Positions 1 to 8,845 of a stretch of DNA of 64,000 bases are shown piece by piece (position 1 is the stretch's first letter; every line of letters starts with the position of its first letter). Source of the DNA: Zobellella taiwanensis. GTDB lineage: Bacteria > Pseudomonadota > Gammaproteobacteria > Enterobacterales > Aeromonadaceae. Position numbers and translations under genes: made by a program. The notes below the pieces were generated by a model. That model was not told the DNA's origin. It made no database searches and saw only the letters and a program-made list of their open reading frames with translations. The stretch lies in assembly GCF_003012795.1 (NCBI RefSeq), contig NZ_PXYH01000015.1, positions 32,047 through 96,046 on the forward strand, written 5' to 3'.

Positions 1-1
1 G

Positions 2-1060
2 TTCCAGTTGCCGGAGTTTCCCCCCGGGTTGATGCGCGAGCTGGTGCTGCCGGCCCTAAACCTGGCCATGGTGAGCTTTGTGTCCATGATGCTCACCGCC
101 CGCAGCTTTGCCGCCAAGAATGGCTATGATATCGATGCCGACAAGGAGTTTCGTGCCCTCGGCATGGCCAATCTGGCCTCGGCTTTTTCCCAGGGATTTG
201 CCATCAGCGGCGCCGACTCGCGCACTGCGGTCAACGATGCCAACGGCGGAAAAAGCCAGCTGGTGTCCATAGTGGCGGCCACCGTGATTGCCCTGGTCAC
301 CTTCTTGCTGACGTCGCCGCTGCAATACATCCCCACGGCGGCGCTCGGCATTGTGCTGGTGATGGCGTCATGGTCGCTGATCGACCTGCGTGGCCAGTGG
401 GCGCTGCGCCAGTCGGACAGCGCCGCCTTCTGGCTGGCCTGGATCACCTTTGTCAGTGTGCTGTTTATGGGGGTCATTCCCGGCATCACCCTGGCGGTGC
501 TGCTCGGCCTGTTCCAGTTTTTGCGCAATGTCATGCGCCCCACAGACCAGTTGATGGGCATGAACGAAGAAGGCGTGGTGCATACCCTGGGCCACAACGA
601 GGAAGTCAAGGCGGTGACCGGCGTGCTGATTTACCGCTTCAACTCGCCGCTGACCTATTTCAACGCCTCCTATTTCAAGCGGCGGGTGCTGATGCTGATC
701 AACGGCGAACAGGCCCAGCCCAACTGCCTGATTATCGACGCTGTTTCCTGCTTTACCCACCAGGATATCAGCGTGATGAGCATGGTGGGCGAACTGCACA
801 AGGAGCTGAGGCGGCGCGGTATCCACATGGTGATGGCCGGGCGGCGTGGCCAGGTCAGCCACTGGCTGCAGCAGGCGGGGATCCGGGTTGGCGAGGAGGG
901 CATACTGGTGTATCCGGATTTGTACCAGGCCCTGCGCATGACCCGGTGCTACCAGGACAGGCCCGATCCGGCCGTGCCCCAGGCCTCCGGGGAGGATACC
1001 GGCACGGCGGAGCCGGACCGGGAACGGCTGGCACCGGCGCCGCAGTGGGTGGAATCCTGA
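2..1060 (+). CDS. SulP family inorganic anion transporter, C-terminal part (5' end outside window)
   Basis: The reading frame is open from the first bases of the window, so the N-terminal part is missing. The visible part begins with the last membrane-spanning segments of a SulP permease (conserved stretch ISGADSRTAVNDANGGKS, then hydrophobic helices up to about residue 165) and ends with a cytoplasmic STAS domain (roughly residues 190-310; the VLIYRF, LIIDAVSCF and DISVMSMV core strands are visible). SulP proteins carry sulfate, bicarbonate or other anions, often with H+ or Na+; the substrate cannot be told from this fragment. The last residues are low-complexity and acidic/proline-rich. The stop codon overlaps the next start by one base (TGATG), so the two genes are probably co-translated. 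Confidence 0.88.
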   Translation, partial: FQLPEFPPGLMRELVLPALNLAMVSFVSMMLTARSFAAKNGYDIDADKEFRALGMANLASAFSQGFAISGADSRTAVNDANGGKSQLVSIVAATVIALVTFLLTSPLQYIPTAALGIVLVMASWSLIDLRGQWALRQSDSAAFWLAWITFVSVLFMGVIPGITLAVLLGLFQFLRNVMRPTDQLMGMNEEGVVHTLGHNEEVKAVTGVLIYRFNSPLTYFNASYFKRRVLMLINGEQAQPNCLIIDAVSCFTHQDISVMSMVGELHKELRRRGIHMVMAGRRGQVSHWLQQAGIRVGEEGILVYPDLYQALRMTRCYQDRPDPAVPQASGEDTGTAEPDRERLAPAPQWVES

Positions 1061-1521
1061 TGCTGCCCGGGTTGCGCCTGCTGTGGTTGCCGCCTCCCGC
1101 CGTCATGGCGCTGACGGGCGGCCTGATGTGGCTGACCCGGTGGCTGGCGGAGCCGTCCTCCTCGCCCTGGACGCCCTGGCTGGCGCTGCCGCCGCTGGCG
1201 GCAGGCCTGCTGTTGATGGGCCTGGCGGTGCACGCGCTGCGGCGGGCCGGCACCACTGTGCTGCCGTTTGATCCGCAACAGGCCAGCCGGCTGGTGACCG
1301 AGGGCGTGTTCGGCTGTTCACGCAATCCCATTTACCTCGGCGATCTGCTGTTGCTGCTGGCGTGGGGGGCCTGGCTGGGGTACTGGCCGGCGTTCGCCTG
1401 GCTGGCCGGTTTTGTCGTGTATATGAACCGGGTGCAGATAGCGGCGGAGGAAGCGGCGCTGGCCGGGCGTTTCGGGGCGGCCTATCAGGCCTACCGGGCA
1501 CGGGTCCGGCGCTGGCTCTAG
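1060..1521 (+). CDS. Small membrane methyltransferase, isoprenylcysteine carboxyl methyltransferase (PEMT/ICMT-like) family
   Basis: The 153-residue protein has four to five hydrophobic segments and the family signature around residues 83-98 (VTEGVFGCSRNPIYLG), followed by an E-E-x-x-L and F-G-x-x-Y-x-x-Y ending. These match the SAM-binding C-terminal half of ICMT/PEMT-type membrane methyltransferases. The natural substrate of bacterial members is mostly unknown. The ATG at 1060 overlaps the SulP stop codon and gives a protein of normal size; longer in-frame starts would lie inside the SulP gene. There is no obvious functional link to SulP beyond likely co-transcription. Confidence 0.8.
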   Translation: MLPGLRLLWLPPPAVMALTGGLMWLTRWLAEPSSSPWTPWLALPPLAAGLLLMGLAVHALRRAGTTVLPFDPQQASRLVTEGVFGCSRNPIYLGDLLLLLAWGAWLGYWPAFAWLAGFVVYMNRVQIAAEEAALAGRFGAAYQAYRARVRRWL

Positions 1522-1611
1522 TCCGCCAAGAGGTGCTTGCGGGCGCGCGCTTGGATCCTTACACTGGCCGTTTTTTAGCGGCGAGCCCGCCCGCGGGAGG
1601 AAAACAGGCCC

Positions 1612-2496
1612 ATGACAGCAGATCACGGCGGCACTCGCCTGAACAAATTCATCAGTGAAACCGGCATTTGCTCACGCCGGGAGGCCGATCGGCTGATCGA
1701 GCAGGGCGCCGTGGCGGTGAACGGCCAGGCGGCGGGCATGGGCGTCAAGGTAACGGCAAACGACAGGGTCACCATCAACGGCAAGCCCCTGCGCGCCAGG
1801 CCCAGGCCGGTCTATCTGGTGTACAACAAGCCCGTCGGCATTACCTGCACCACTGACCAGGCCATTCCCGGCAATATTGTCGATGCGGTCAGCTATCCTG
1901 CCCGCATCTTTCCCATTGGCCGGCTCGACAAGCCTTCCTGCGGCCTGATCCTGCTGACCAATGACGGCGATATCGTCAACAAGATATTGCGTGCCGGCAA
2001 CGCTCACGAAAAGGAATACATCGTTTCGGTGGACAAGCCCGTGACCGATGATTTCGTGGCCAAAATGGCCGCTGGGGTGCCCATTCTCGACACCGTGACC
2101 AAGCCCTGCAAGGTCAGGAAAATCGGTCCGCGCAGCTTCAACATCATTCTTACCCAGGGGCTGAACCGACAGATCCGGCGCATGGCCCACTACCTGGGAT
2201 TTGAAGTGACCAGCCTGAAGCGGGTAAGGATCATGAACATTTCCCTGGACGGGCTCGGAAACGGCCAGTGGCGGGAAGTCACTCCCCGGGAGCTGGGCGA
2301 GATCAACCGCCTGCTGCAGGGCTCGAGCAAAACCGAGGAAGCCTCCCGCCTGGATACTCCCAAAGCGGCCCGCCGGGGGCCGAAAACGGGGCCGGGCAAG
2401 GCGGCTCCGGGGCGGCGTCCGGCCAGCTTGGGCCGGGAGCGCCCCGCCGCCGGCAAGGGCGGCAGGGCGGGGAACGCCGGCCGGCGTGGCCGCTAG
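1612..2496 (+). CDS. rluF: 23S rRNA pseudouridine(2604) synthase RluF
   Basis: The 294-residue protein has an N-terminal S4 RNA-binding domain (about residues 8-56) and a RsuA/RluB/E/F-type catalytic domain with the signature [10 protein letters not shown]; the catalytic aspartate is D106. The conserved [12 protein letters not shown] motif lies near residues 183-194. RluF isomerises U2604 (and U2605) in 23S rRNA. After about residue 235 there is a long basic, Ala/Gly/Arg-rich tail, typical of this subfamily. The upstream GGAGG-like sequence at about 1596 supports the start. The stop codon overlaps the convergent tyrS stop within the tetranucleotide CTAG at 2493-2496. Confidence 0.93.
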   Translation: MTADHGGTRLNKFISETGICSRREADRLIEQGAVAVNGQAAGMGVKVTANDRVTINGKPLRARPRPVYLVYNKPVGITCTTDQAIPGNIVDAVSYPARIFPIGRLDKPSCGLILLTNDGDIVNKILRAGNAHEKEYIVSVDKPVTDDFVAKMAAGVPILDTVTKPCKVRKIGPRSFNIILTQGLNRQIRRMAHYLGFEVTSLKRVRIMNISLDGLGNGQWREVTPRELGEINRLLQGSSKTEEASRLDTPKAARRGPKTGPGKAAPGRRPASLGRERPAAGKGGRAGNAGRRGR

Positions 2497-3773
2497 CCGG
2501 GCTGTGGTGTGCCCGCAGGAGCTGTGGTGACCAGGTGGAAATGCTTTTTGCCCCGGCACAATACCAGGTAGCGCTGGTGCAGGGGTGCAACGCCGGCCAG
2601 GCTGTCGCCTTCGGCGCGCCGACCATTTAGGCTGATCGCCCCCTGGACGATCAGCTCCCTGGCCTGGCGCCTGGAGCCGGCCAGCCCGGCGGCGACCAAC
2701 AGCGCCACCAGCGAGTCCGCCGAGTCCACCTGCGTCATGGGGATACCGTCCAGCTCCAGTTGGGAGAACTCGGCCGGGCCCAGCCGGCCAAGCTGTCCCG
2801 AGAACAGTGCCGAGCTTATCCGTTCCACGCCGCGCAGCGCTGCCTCGCCGTGCACCAGCCGGGTCAGCTCCCGGGCCAGCACACCCTGGGCCCTGGGCTT
2901 GCCACCTTGCCGGTCCTCCGCTTCCAGGGCGGTGATTTCCGCCAGCGGGAGAAAGCTGTAGTAACGCAGCAGGCGGTGGATATCCGCGTCGGCGGTGTTG
3001 AGCCAGAACTGGTAGAAGGCGTAGGGCGAGGTCCTGGCCGGATCCAGCCAGACGGTGCCGCTTTCGGTCTTGCCGAACTTGGTGCCGTCTGCCTTGGTGA
3101 TGAGCGGCAGGGTCAGGCCGAACACCCGTTGCCGGTTGAGCCGGCGTACCAGATCGATGCCGCCGGTGATGTTGCCCCACTGATCGTTGCCGCCGAGCTG
3201 CAGGGTACAGCCCTGCTCCCGGTTGAGCACGGCGAAATCGTAGGCCTGCAGCAGGGAGTAGGAAAACTCGGTGAACGACAGCCCCTGCTCGGGCCGGGCC
3301 AGCCGCTGGCGGACCGACTCCCGGGCCATCATGGCATTGACCGAAAAATGCTTGCCGATATCCCGCAGAAAGCCGAGCACGTCCATGCCGGCCACCCAGT
3401 CGCGGTTGTTGACCAACCGGACCCCGTCATCGCCGTCCGCGTCCAGCAGCCGGACGATTTGTCCGCCCAGCCCGTTTACCCAGCCCTGCACCGTTTGGGC
3501 ATCGTTCAGGCTGCGCTCCGTGGCCTTGAAGCTGGGATCGCCTATCATGCCGGTGGCGCCGCCGATCAGGGCCACCACCCGGTGACCGGCCTGGCGGAAA
3601 CGGCGCAACATCAGCAGGGGCACCAGGTGGCCGATATGCAGGCTGCCGGCGGTGGGATCGAAACCGCAGTACAGGGTACGGGGTCCGGCGTCGAGATGGG
3701 CTCCCAGGGCGGCGTCGGACTGTTGGGCGACAAGGCCGCGCCGGTGCAGTTGATCGAGCAGGGAAGATGTCAT
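2493..3773 (-). CDS. tyrS: Tyrosyl-tRNA synthetase
   Basis: This is a 426-residue class I aminoacyl-tRNA synthetase that charges tRNA-Tyr. Visible hallmarks are the [14 protein letters not shown] segment with the HIGH motif, the tyrosine-pocket region [18 protein letters not shown], and KFGKT serving as the KMSKS loop. A C-terminal S4 RNA-binding domain follows (about residues 350-415). The start was placed at MTSSLLDQL because this matches the usual TyrS N-terminus and length (about 424 residues in E. coli); the open frame extends 57 codons further upstream without resemblance to the family. It is convergent with rluF, sharing the last bases. Confidence 0.96.
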   Translation of the reverse strand: MTSSLLDQLHRRGLVAQQSDAALGAHLDAGPRTLYCGFDPTAGSLHIGHLVPLLMLRRFRQAGHRVVALIGGATGMIGDPSFKATERSLNDAQTVQGWVNGLGGQIVRLLDADGDDGVRLVNNRDWVAGMDVLGFLRDIGKHFSVNAMMARESVRQRLARPEQGLSFTEFSYSLLQAYDFAVLNREQGCTLQLGGNDQWGNITGGIDLVRRLNRQRVFGLTLPLITKADGTKFGKTESGTVWLDPARTSPYAFYQFWLNTADADIHRLLRYYSFLPLAEITALEAEDRQGGKPRAQGVLARELTRLVHGEAALRGVERISSALFSGQLGRLGPAEFSQLELDGIPMTQVDSADSLVALLVAAGLAGSRRQARELIVQGAISLNGRRAEGDSLAGVAPLHQRYLVLCRGKKHFHLVTTAPAGTPQPG

Positions 3774-3885
3774 GCTTGGCTCCGTTGGCAAAAGCCCTAT
3801 GCTGGCCGGTACGGGGCGGTGTCGGTATGTCCTTTTCGGGACGGTTTGCGATAATGGCGGCTTCCACTTCCTTGACACCCACGCC

Positions 3886-4680
3886 ATGAACCCCCTGGAT
3901 GAAACCCTGCTGACCCGGGCGATCGAGGCCCTGGGCAGCGCCACTTTTCCCCGAGCCCTGGCGGGATTGCTGCAATCCCTGATCGACTGCGACTGCCTGC
4001 TGATGGTGGGCTATCGCCAGGGCGGACCCGCCGTTTACCTCTATGACAACCTGAGTCGGCGACGGGAGCTGCTGTTTCAGCGTTACCTCAATGGCCTTTA
4101 CACCGAGGATCCCTTCTGCCGGGCGCTGAGCGCCGGTCTGGAGCCGGGAGTCTATTCCCTGCGCGGCCTGGCGGCTGAGCAGGGCATGAGCCCCCGTTAT
4201 CTGGCGGATTTTTACCGGGATACCGGCTGGCGGGAGGAGCTGGGGCTGGTGATCCGGCTCAGCCATGGCCAATGGCTGATGATGTTTATGGGCCGGCTGC
4301 AACCCCGGCCCTTCGGTCTGGTGGAGCAGGCGGGCCTGCGCCGCCGCCTGCCGTTGCTGGAGGCCCTGTGCCGGCGGCACTGGCCTGCCGGTACGGCTCC
4401 GCTGGCGCTGGCGCCGCCCGGTGGCCTCGACATGGAGCAGCGGGTGCAGGCGGCGCTGGCCAGCTTTGGACGAGGCCGGCTGACCCGGCGCGAAGCTCAG
4501 GTAGCCGCCCTGCTGGTGCAGGGCATGGACAACGAGGCCATTGCCGCCAGCCTGGGCATAGGTGAGGGCACGGTCAAAAATCATCGCAAGCATCTCTATG
4601 CCAAGCTTGGCGTCGACTCCCGTTCCGCCCTGTTCGCGCGTTTTCTCAGCCATCTGATCACCGCGGCAGGGATCCCCTGA
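3886..4680 (+). CDS. LuxR-family helix-turn-helix transcriptional regulator
   Basis: The 264-residue protein has a C-terminal LuxR/GerE-type HTH (about residues 198-256; [12 protein letters not shown], then [20 protein letters not shown] and LYAKLGV). The N-terminal 170 residues form a probable sensor domain that I cannot assign; the YTEDPF and [10 protein letters not shown] stretches resemble the ligand-binding half of a group of proteobacterial LuxR solos. The start at 3886 was chosen over 3772 because conserved-looking sequence begins there and the upstream codons overlap the tyrS promoter region. The gene is divergent from tyrS and about 140 bp upstream of ydiJ in the same direction, so it may regulate ydiJ (inference from position only). 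Confidence 0.85.
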   Translation: MNPLDETLLTRAIEALGSATFPRALAGLLQSLIDCDCLLMVGYRQGGPAVYLYDNLSRRRELLFQRYLNGLYTEDPFCRALSAGLEPGVYSLRGLAAEQGMSPRYLADFYRDTGWREELGLVIRLSHGQWLMMFMGRLQPRPFGLVEQAGLRRRLPLLEALCRRHWPAGTAPLALAPPGGLDMEQRVQAALASFGRGRLTRREAQVAALLVQGMDNEAIAASLGIGEGTVKNHRKHLYAKLGVDSRSALFARFLSHLITAAGIP

Positions 4681-4821
4681 ACCGGGCCTGCCCACAGGTT
4701 GCACCTGGTCCTGCCGGGGACGGCCAGGCTAACGCCCTGTCCACTCGCTCAAGGCCCCCCGCCGGGTGTATACTGGCCGCCACTTCGGGCGATATCGACA
4801 AGGACAAAGGGGACGCAGGTC

Positions 4822-7800
4822 ATGATCCCAAGGTTAGCGCTGCAACAGCAGACAACCCCCACCTATTATTCATTTCTTGAGGCGCTGGCCGACAGCGGTT
4901 TTCGCGGCGACATCGAGCGCAGCTATGCCAGCCGGCTGGCGGTGGCCACCGACAACAGCGTGTATCAGTGCCTGCCTCAGGCGGTGGTATTTCCCCGTTC
5001 ATCCCAGGATCTGGTGGTGATGCTGGGCCTGGCCGCGAAAGACGCCTACAAGGACATTCGCTTTTCGCCCCGGGGCGGCGGCACCGGCACCAATGGTCAG
5101 TCTCTCAACGACAACATAGTGGTGGACCTGTCCCGGCACATGACTCAGCTGCTGACCCTGGACGCCGACGGCCGCCGGGTGCGCATTCAGACCGGCATGG
5201 TCAAGGACCGGCTCAACCAGCTGGTGGCGCCCCACGATCTGTTCTTCTCGCCGGACTTGTCTACCAGCAACCGGGCCACAGTGGGCGGCATGATCAATAC
5301 CGATGCCTCCGGCCAGGGCTCGCTGGTTTACGGCAAAACCTCGGATCACGTGCTCGGCGTGACCGCCGTGCTGGTGGACGGCACCCTGATTGAAACCGGC
5401 CCGGTCTCCGGCGAGGCGCTGAACCAGAAGCTGGAGGAAGACAGCCGGGAAGGAGAGCTGTATCGCTGTGTGTATCACAGCGTCACCGGCAACGCCGGGG
5501 AAATTGAGCGACGCTTTCCCAAACTGAACCGCTTTCTCACCGGCTACGATCTGAAACACGTTTACGACAAGCCTACCCATACCCTGGATCTGACCCGCAT
5601 TCTGTGCGGCTCGGAAGGGTCGCTTGCCTTCATTACCGAAGCCTGGCTGGATCTCACTCCCATTCCCAAGTACCGCACCCTGGTCAACGTCAAGTACGAC
5701 AGCTTTGAATCGGCCCTGCGCAACGCGCCGCTGATGGTGGAAGCCAAGGCGCTGTCGGTGGAAACCGTGGACTCCAGGGTGCTCAACCTGGCCCGGCAAG
5801 ACATCGTTTGGCACTCGGTGAGCGATCTTATTCAGGACGTGCCCGGCAAAGTGATGGACGGCCTCAACATGGTGGAATACGCCGACCAGGACGAGACCGC
5901 CCAGCGGGAAAAAGTCGAGGCGCTGTGCCGGCGGCTCGACGGCCTGATTGAACGAGGCGAGGCCGGGGTGATCGGCTATCAGGTGTGCGACGATCTTTCG
6001 TCCATTAACCGCATCTACGGCATGCGCAAAAAGGCGGTGGGCCTGTTGGGTAATACCCAGGGTCGCAAAAAGCCGGTGGCCTTTGTGGAAGACACCGCCG
6101 TGCCCCCGGAGCACCTGGCCGATTACATCATGGAATTCCGCCAGCTGCTGGACGATCACGGCCTGCAATACGGCATGTTCGGCCACGTGGATGCCGGCGT
6201 GCTGCATGTGCGGCCGGCCCTGGACATGGTCGATCCCGAGCAGGAAGTCATGCTGCGGCGTATTTCCGACCAGGTCAATGCGCTCACCGCCAAATACGGC
6301 GGCCTGATGTGGGGCGAGCACGGCAAGGGCTTTCGTTCCGAATACAGCCCCACCTTCTTTGGCGAGGTGCTGTTTACCGAGCTGCGCCGCATCAAGTCGG
6401 CCTTTGACCCCTTTAACCGGCTGAACCCGGGCAAGATCTGCACCCCGCTGGACAGCCTGGAGCAGCTGGTGTCGGTGGACGCCACCAAGCGCGGCTATTT
6501 CGACCGGCAAATTCCGGTGCATGTGCGCGACGGCTTTACCCAGGCCATGGACTGCAACGGCAACGGCCTGTGCTTTGACTTCGATGTGCGCTCACCCATG
6601 TGTCCGTCCATGAAGCTCTCCGCCGACCGCCGTCACTCCCCCAAGGGCCGGGCCGGCCTGGTGCGGGAGTGGCTGCGTCAGCTCTCGGCCCAGGGCTTTG
6701 ATCCCATGGCCGGCGAGGCGGCCGCCATGAGCCGGGGCACCAGTGTCAAGAACATGGTGCTGCGTATCAAGCACACCCTCGACAAGCGCCGGGGCGAATA
6801 CGACTTCTCCCATGAAGTGAAAGAGGCGATGGACGGCTGTCTGGCGTGCAAGGCCTGCTCCAGCCAGTGCCCGATCAAGGTGGACGTGCCCACCTTCCGG
6901 GCCCGTTTTCTGCAGCTCTACTACCAGCGCTACCAGCGTCCGCCAAGGGATTATCTGGTGTCCTGGGTGGAAACCTATACTCCTTGGATGGCAAAAGCCC
7001 CGGGCCTGTTCAACCCCATCATGAACCACAAGTGGCTGCAGGGCGGTACCTCCTCACTGCTGGGCATGGTGGACATGCCGGCCCTTAGCCAGCCCAGCCT
7101 GAAAAAACGCCTGGGCAAGGGCCCGGCGGCGCAATTCGACCTGGAGCAGTTGCAAGCGCTGGGCGACGAAGAACGGGCCAATACCCTGCTGGTGGTGCAG
7201 GATCCCTTTACCTCCTTCTACGACGCCGGCGTGGTGCACGATCTGGTGCGGCTGGCCACGGCGCTGGGCTTTAATCCGGTGGTGCTGCCGTTCAAGCCCA
7301 ATGGCAAGCCGGCTCACGTGAAGGGCTTTTTGCGCCGCTTTGCCGGCATGGCCGCCGACAGTGCCCAGTTCCTCAACCGGCTGGCCCGGCTCAATATTCC
7401 CATGGTGGGCGTGGATCCGTCTTTGGTGCTCTGTTACCGGGATGAATATGCCAAGGTGCTGGGCCCGTCCCGGGGCGATTTTGAGGTGCTGCTGCCCCAG
7501 GAGTGGCTGCTGACCGTGCTGGAGCAAATACCGGCCCGGGAAGTGACGGGTGAGCCCTGGCACCTGTTTGCCCACTGCACCGAAAAAACCGCCAAACCCA
7601 CCACCCACCAGGACTGGAGCCGCATTTTCAGTCACCTGGGAGCAACGCTTAACGCCGTGCCCGTGGGCTGCTGCGGCATGGCCGGCACCTATGGTCACGA
7701 GCGGGAGCACGCCGAGGGCTCCCGTACCCTGTTTGCCATGAGCTGGGCCGAGCCCATGAGCAAGCTGCCCCGGCAACGCTGCCTGGCCACCGGCTTTTCC

Positions 7801-7878
7801 TGCCGCAGTCAGGTCAAGCGCATCGAGGGCGAGGGCATCCGACATCCGGTGCAGGCTCTGCTAAGCTTGTTGGCGTAA
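4822..7878 (+). CDS. ydiJ: FAD/Fe-S D-2-hydroxyacid dehydrogenase, YdiJ family (probable D-2-hydroxyglutarate dehydrogenase)
   Basis: The 1018-residue protein matches the length of E. coli YdiJ. An N-terminal FAD_binding_4 domain (about residues 50-220; RGGGTGTNGQSL, TVGGMINTDASG) is followed by the FAD-oxidase C domain (to about 560; GHVDAGVLHVRP, WGEHGKGFR). A 4Fe-4S ferredoxin-type cluster follows near residues 673-683 (CLACKACSSQCP), then a CCG-type cysteine-rich domain (HCTEKT near 910, GCCGMAGTYG near 949). The family oxidises D-2-hydroxyglutarate or related D-hydroxyacids, passing electrons to the respiratory chain. The start at 4822 has AAAGGGG upstream and reproduces the normal N-terminus; the open frame begins earlier at 4699. 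ydiI lies nearby, as in E. coli. Confidence 0.92.
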   Translation: MIPRLALQQQTTPTYYSFLEALADSGFRGDIERSYASRLAVATDNSVYQCLPQAVVFPRSSQDLVVMLGLAAKDAYKDIRFSPRGGGTGTNGQSLNDNIVVDLSRHMTQLLTLDADGRRVRIQTGMVKDRLNQLVAPHDLFFSPDLSTSNRATVGGMINTDASGQGSLVYGKTSDHVLGVTAVLVDGTLIETGPVSGEALNQKLEEDSREGELYRCVYHSVTGNAGEIERRFPKLNRFLTGYDLKHVYDKPTHTLDLTRILCGSEGSLAFITEAWLDLTPIPKYRTLVNVKYDSFESALRNAPLMVEAKALSVETVDSRVLNLARQDIVWHSVSDLIQDVPGKVMDGLNMVEYADQDETAQREKVEALCRRLDGLIERGEAGVIGYQVCDDLSSINRIYGMRKKAVGLLGNTQGRKKPVAFVEDTAVPPEHLADYIMEFRQLLDDHGLQYGMFGHVDAGVLHVRPALDMVDPEQEVMLRRISDQVNALTAKYGGLMWGEHGKGFRSEYSPTFFGEVLFTELRRIKSAFDPFNRLNPGKICTPLDSLEQLVSVDATKRGYFDRQIPVHVRDGFTQAMDCNGNGLCFDFDVRSPMCPSMKLSADRRHSPKGRAGLVREWLRQLSAQGFDPMAGEAAAMSRGTSVKNMVLRIKHTLDKRRGEYDFSHEVKEAMDGCLACKACSSQCPIKVDVPTFRARFLQLYYQRYQRPPRDYLVSWVETYTPWMAKAPGLFNPIMNHKWLQGGTSSLLGMVDMPALSQPSLKKRLGKGPAAQFDLEQLQALGDEERANTLLVVQDPFTSFYDAGVVHDLVRLATALGFNPVVLPFKPNGKPAHVKGFLRRFAGMAADSAQFLNRLARLNIPMVGVDPSLVLCYRDEYAKVLGPSRGDFEVLLPQEWLLTVLEQIPAREVTGEPWHLFAHCTEKTAKPTTHQDWSRIFSHLGATLNAVPVGCCGMAGTYGHEREHAEGSRTLFAMSWAEPMSKLPRQRCLATGFSCRSQVKRIEGEGIRHPVQALLSLLA

Positions 7879-7896
7879 CGCAACGAGGAGAAGCAT

Positions 7897-8139
7897 ATGG
7901 GTCTGTTATGGGGATTAATCATCGGCGCCCTGGCCGGCTGGATAGCGGGCAACCTGATGAAGGGGCAGGGCTTTGGCCTGCTTGGCAATATTGTCGTCGG
8001 CCTGGTGGGCGGCTTTCTCGGCGGCCTGCTGTTCCGCCTGCTGGGGCTGGCCGCCACCGGCATTATCGGATCCTTGGTGATGTCGGTAGTTGGTGCCCTG
8101 CTGCTGATTTTTATTGTGGGAAAAATCAAAAAAAGATGA
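7897..8139 (+). CDS. GlsB/YeaQ/YmgE family small membrane protein (transglycosylase-associated family)
   Basis: The 80-residue, glycine-rich protein has three hydrophobic helices (MGLLWGLIIGALAGWIAG at the start, a GNIVVGLVGGFLGG middle segment, and a C-terminal helix ending in a basic KIKKR tail). This is the standard layout of the YeaQ/YmgE family, whose members are stress-induced inner-membrane proteins of unclear biochemical role. The start has an AGGAG ribosome-binding site at about 7886. It follows ydiJ by 18 bp and is probably co-transcribed. A heptanucleotide tandem array begins at the first base after its stop codon. Confidence 0.88.
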   Translation: MGLLWGLIIGALAGWIAGNLMKGQGFGLLGNIVVGLVGGFLGGLLFRLLGLAATGIIGSLVMSVVGALLLIFIVGKIKKR

Positions 8140-8185
8140 GGGATTAGGGATTAGGGATTAGGGATTAGGGATTAGGGATTAGGGA
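8140..8185 (+). repeat. Tandem array of heptanucleotide GGGATTA, six full copies plus GGGA
   Basis: Direct reading gives six perfect GGGATTA units followed by GGGA, starting immediately after the TGA of the YeaQ-like gene. The array contains seven GGG runs separated by ATTA, which fits the classical G-quadruplex pattern on the plus strand. Its function is unknown. Confidence 0.97.
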
Positions 8186-8220
8186 GCTTACTAGAAACTG
8201 CTGACGGAAAGAAAATCTTG

Positions 8221-8284
8221 CCAGTCCCCAGTCCCCAGTCCCCAGTCCCCAGTCCCCAGTCCCCAGTCCCCAGTCCCCAGTCCC
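8221..8284 (+). repeat. Tandem array of heptanucleotide CCAGTCC, nine copies
   Basis: There are nine perfect 7-bp units plus one extra base. Read on the minus strand the unit is GGACTGG, giving runs of four G separated by ACT, so G-quadruplex potential lies on the opposite strand from the array at 8140. It ends 11 bp before the ydiI start codon. No phase of the array contains a stop codon, so an upstream in-frame TTG at 8218 can read through it. Confidence 0.97.
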
Positions 8285-8295
8285 TGAAGTTAAAT

Positions 8296-8721
8296 ATGTG
8301 GAAACGTGAATTTACGCTGGACAGTTTGAACCAACTGTCAGAGAATACGCTCGCAGCCCAGTTGGGCATGACCTTTTGTGAAGTGGGTCACGATTTTCTG
8401 CGCGGCACCATGCCGGTTGACCATCGTACCCACCAGCCTCTTGGCATGTTACATGGCGGCGCTTCCGTAGCGCTGGCCGAGACCCTGGGTTCAGTAGCTG
8501 CCAATATGTGCGTTGAAGCGGGTTATTATTGCGTTGGTCTGGAGGTTAACGCAAATCACGTCCGCGCCAAGCGAAGCGGCCTTGTTACAGGTACCGCACG
8601 TCCCCTCCATTTGGGCGCGACGACACAAGTCTGGCAGATCGACATCCATGATGAGAAAAATCGACTGGTGTGTACCAGCCGGTTGACCATGGCGGTGTTG
8701 AGACAAAAACGGCCAGATTAG
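8296..8721 (+). CDS. menI: Hotdog-fold thioesterase YdiI/MenI (1,4-dihydroxy-2-naphthoyl-CoA hydrolase family)
   Basis: The 141-residue protein closely resembles E. coli YdiI: MPVDHRTHQPLGMLHGGASVAL-type active-site region (residues about 38-57), then LETLGSVA-like helix, NANHVR, and PLHLG. YdiI-type enzymes hydrolyse acyl-CoA thioesters; the menaquinone intermediate DHNA-CoA is the best-known physiological substrate. ydiI neighbours ydiJ in E. coli; here a YeaQ-like gene and two repeat arrays lie between them. The start at MWKREF matches the family N-terminus; an earlier TTG at 8218 would add a repeat-encoded Pro/Ser/Gln peptide and is unlikely. No good ribosome-binding site is visible, because the array occupies that region. 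Base composition is noticeably less G+C-rich than neighbouring genes. Confidence 0.92.
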   Translation: MWKREFTLDSLNQLSENTLAAQLGMTFCEVGHDFLRGTMPVDHRTHQPLGMLHGGASVALAETLGSVAANMCVEAGYYCVGLEVNANHVRAKRSGLVTGTARPLHLGATTQVWQIDIHDEKNRLVCTSRLTMAVLRQKRPD

Positions 8722-8845
8722 CCTTGTGAATCTATGTGTGACACACACTGTGTGAAGGGAAGCCCTCACCCCCGGTGAGAATGGGTTGTCCCTGGCCTTT
8801 TACTGTATCAGTCCGCCGACATTTTATTTATTTCGGAACTGTTAA

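Noticed and set aside
1672..3180. 502-codon open frame on the minus strand across rluF and tyrS
   Set aside because: It overlaps two well-identified genes; on the tyrS side it is just a different frame of the same strand. Its sequence is low-complexity in style with no family resemblance. It is a shadow caused by high G+C codon bias.
8140..8284. Possible CRISPR array or telomere-like element
   Set aside because: Units are 7 bp without spacers, and there are no cas genes. The resemblance of GGGATTA to eukaryotic telomere repeats is superficial.
8722..8845. Cold-shock leader or riboswitch before deaD
   Set aside because: Only a short hairpin and a GTGTGACACACAC-like sequence were seen; nothing matches a known leader class well enough to report.
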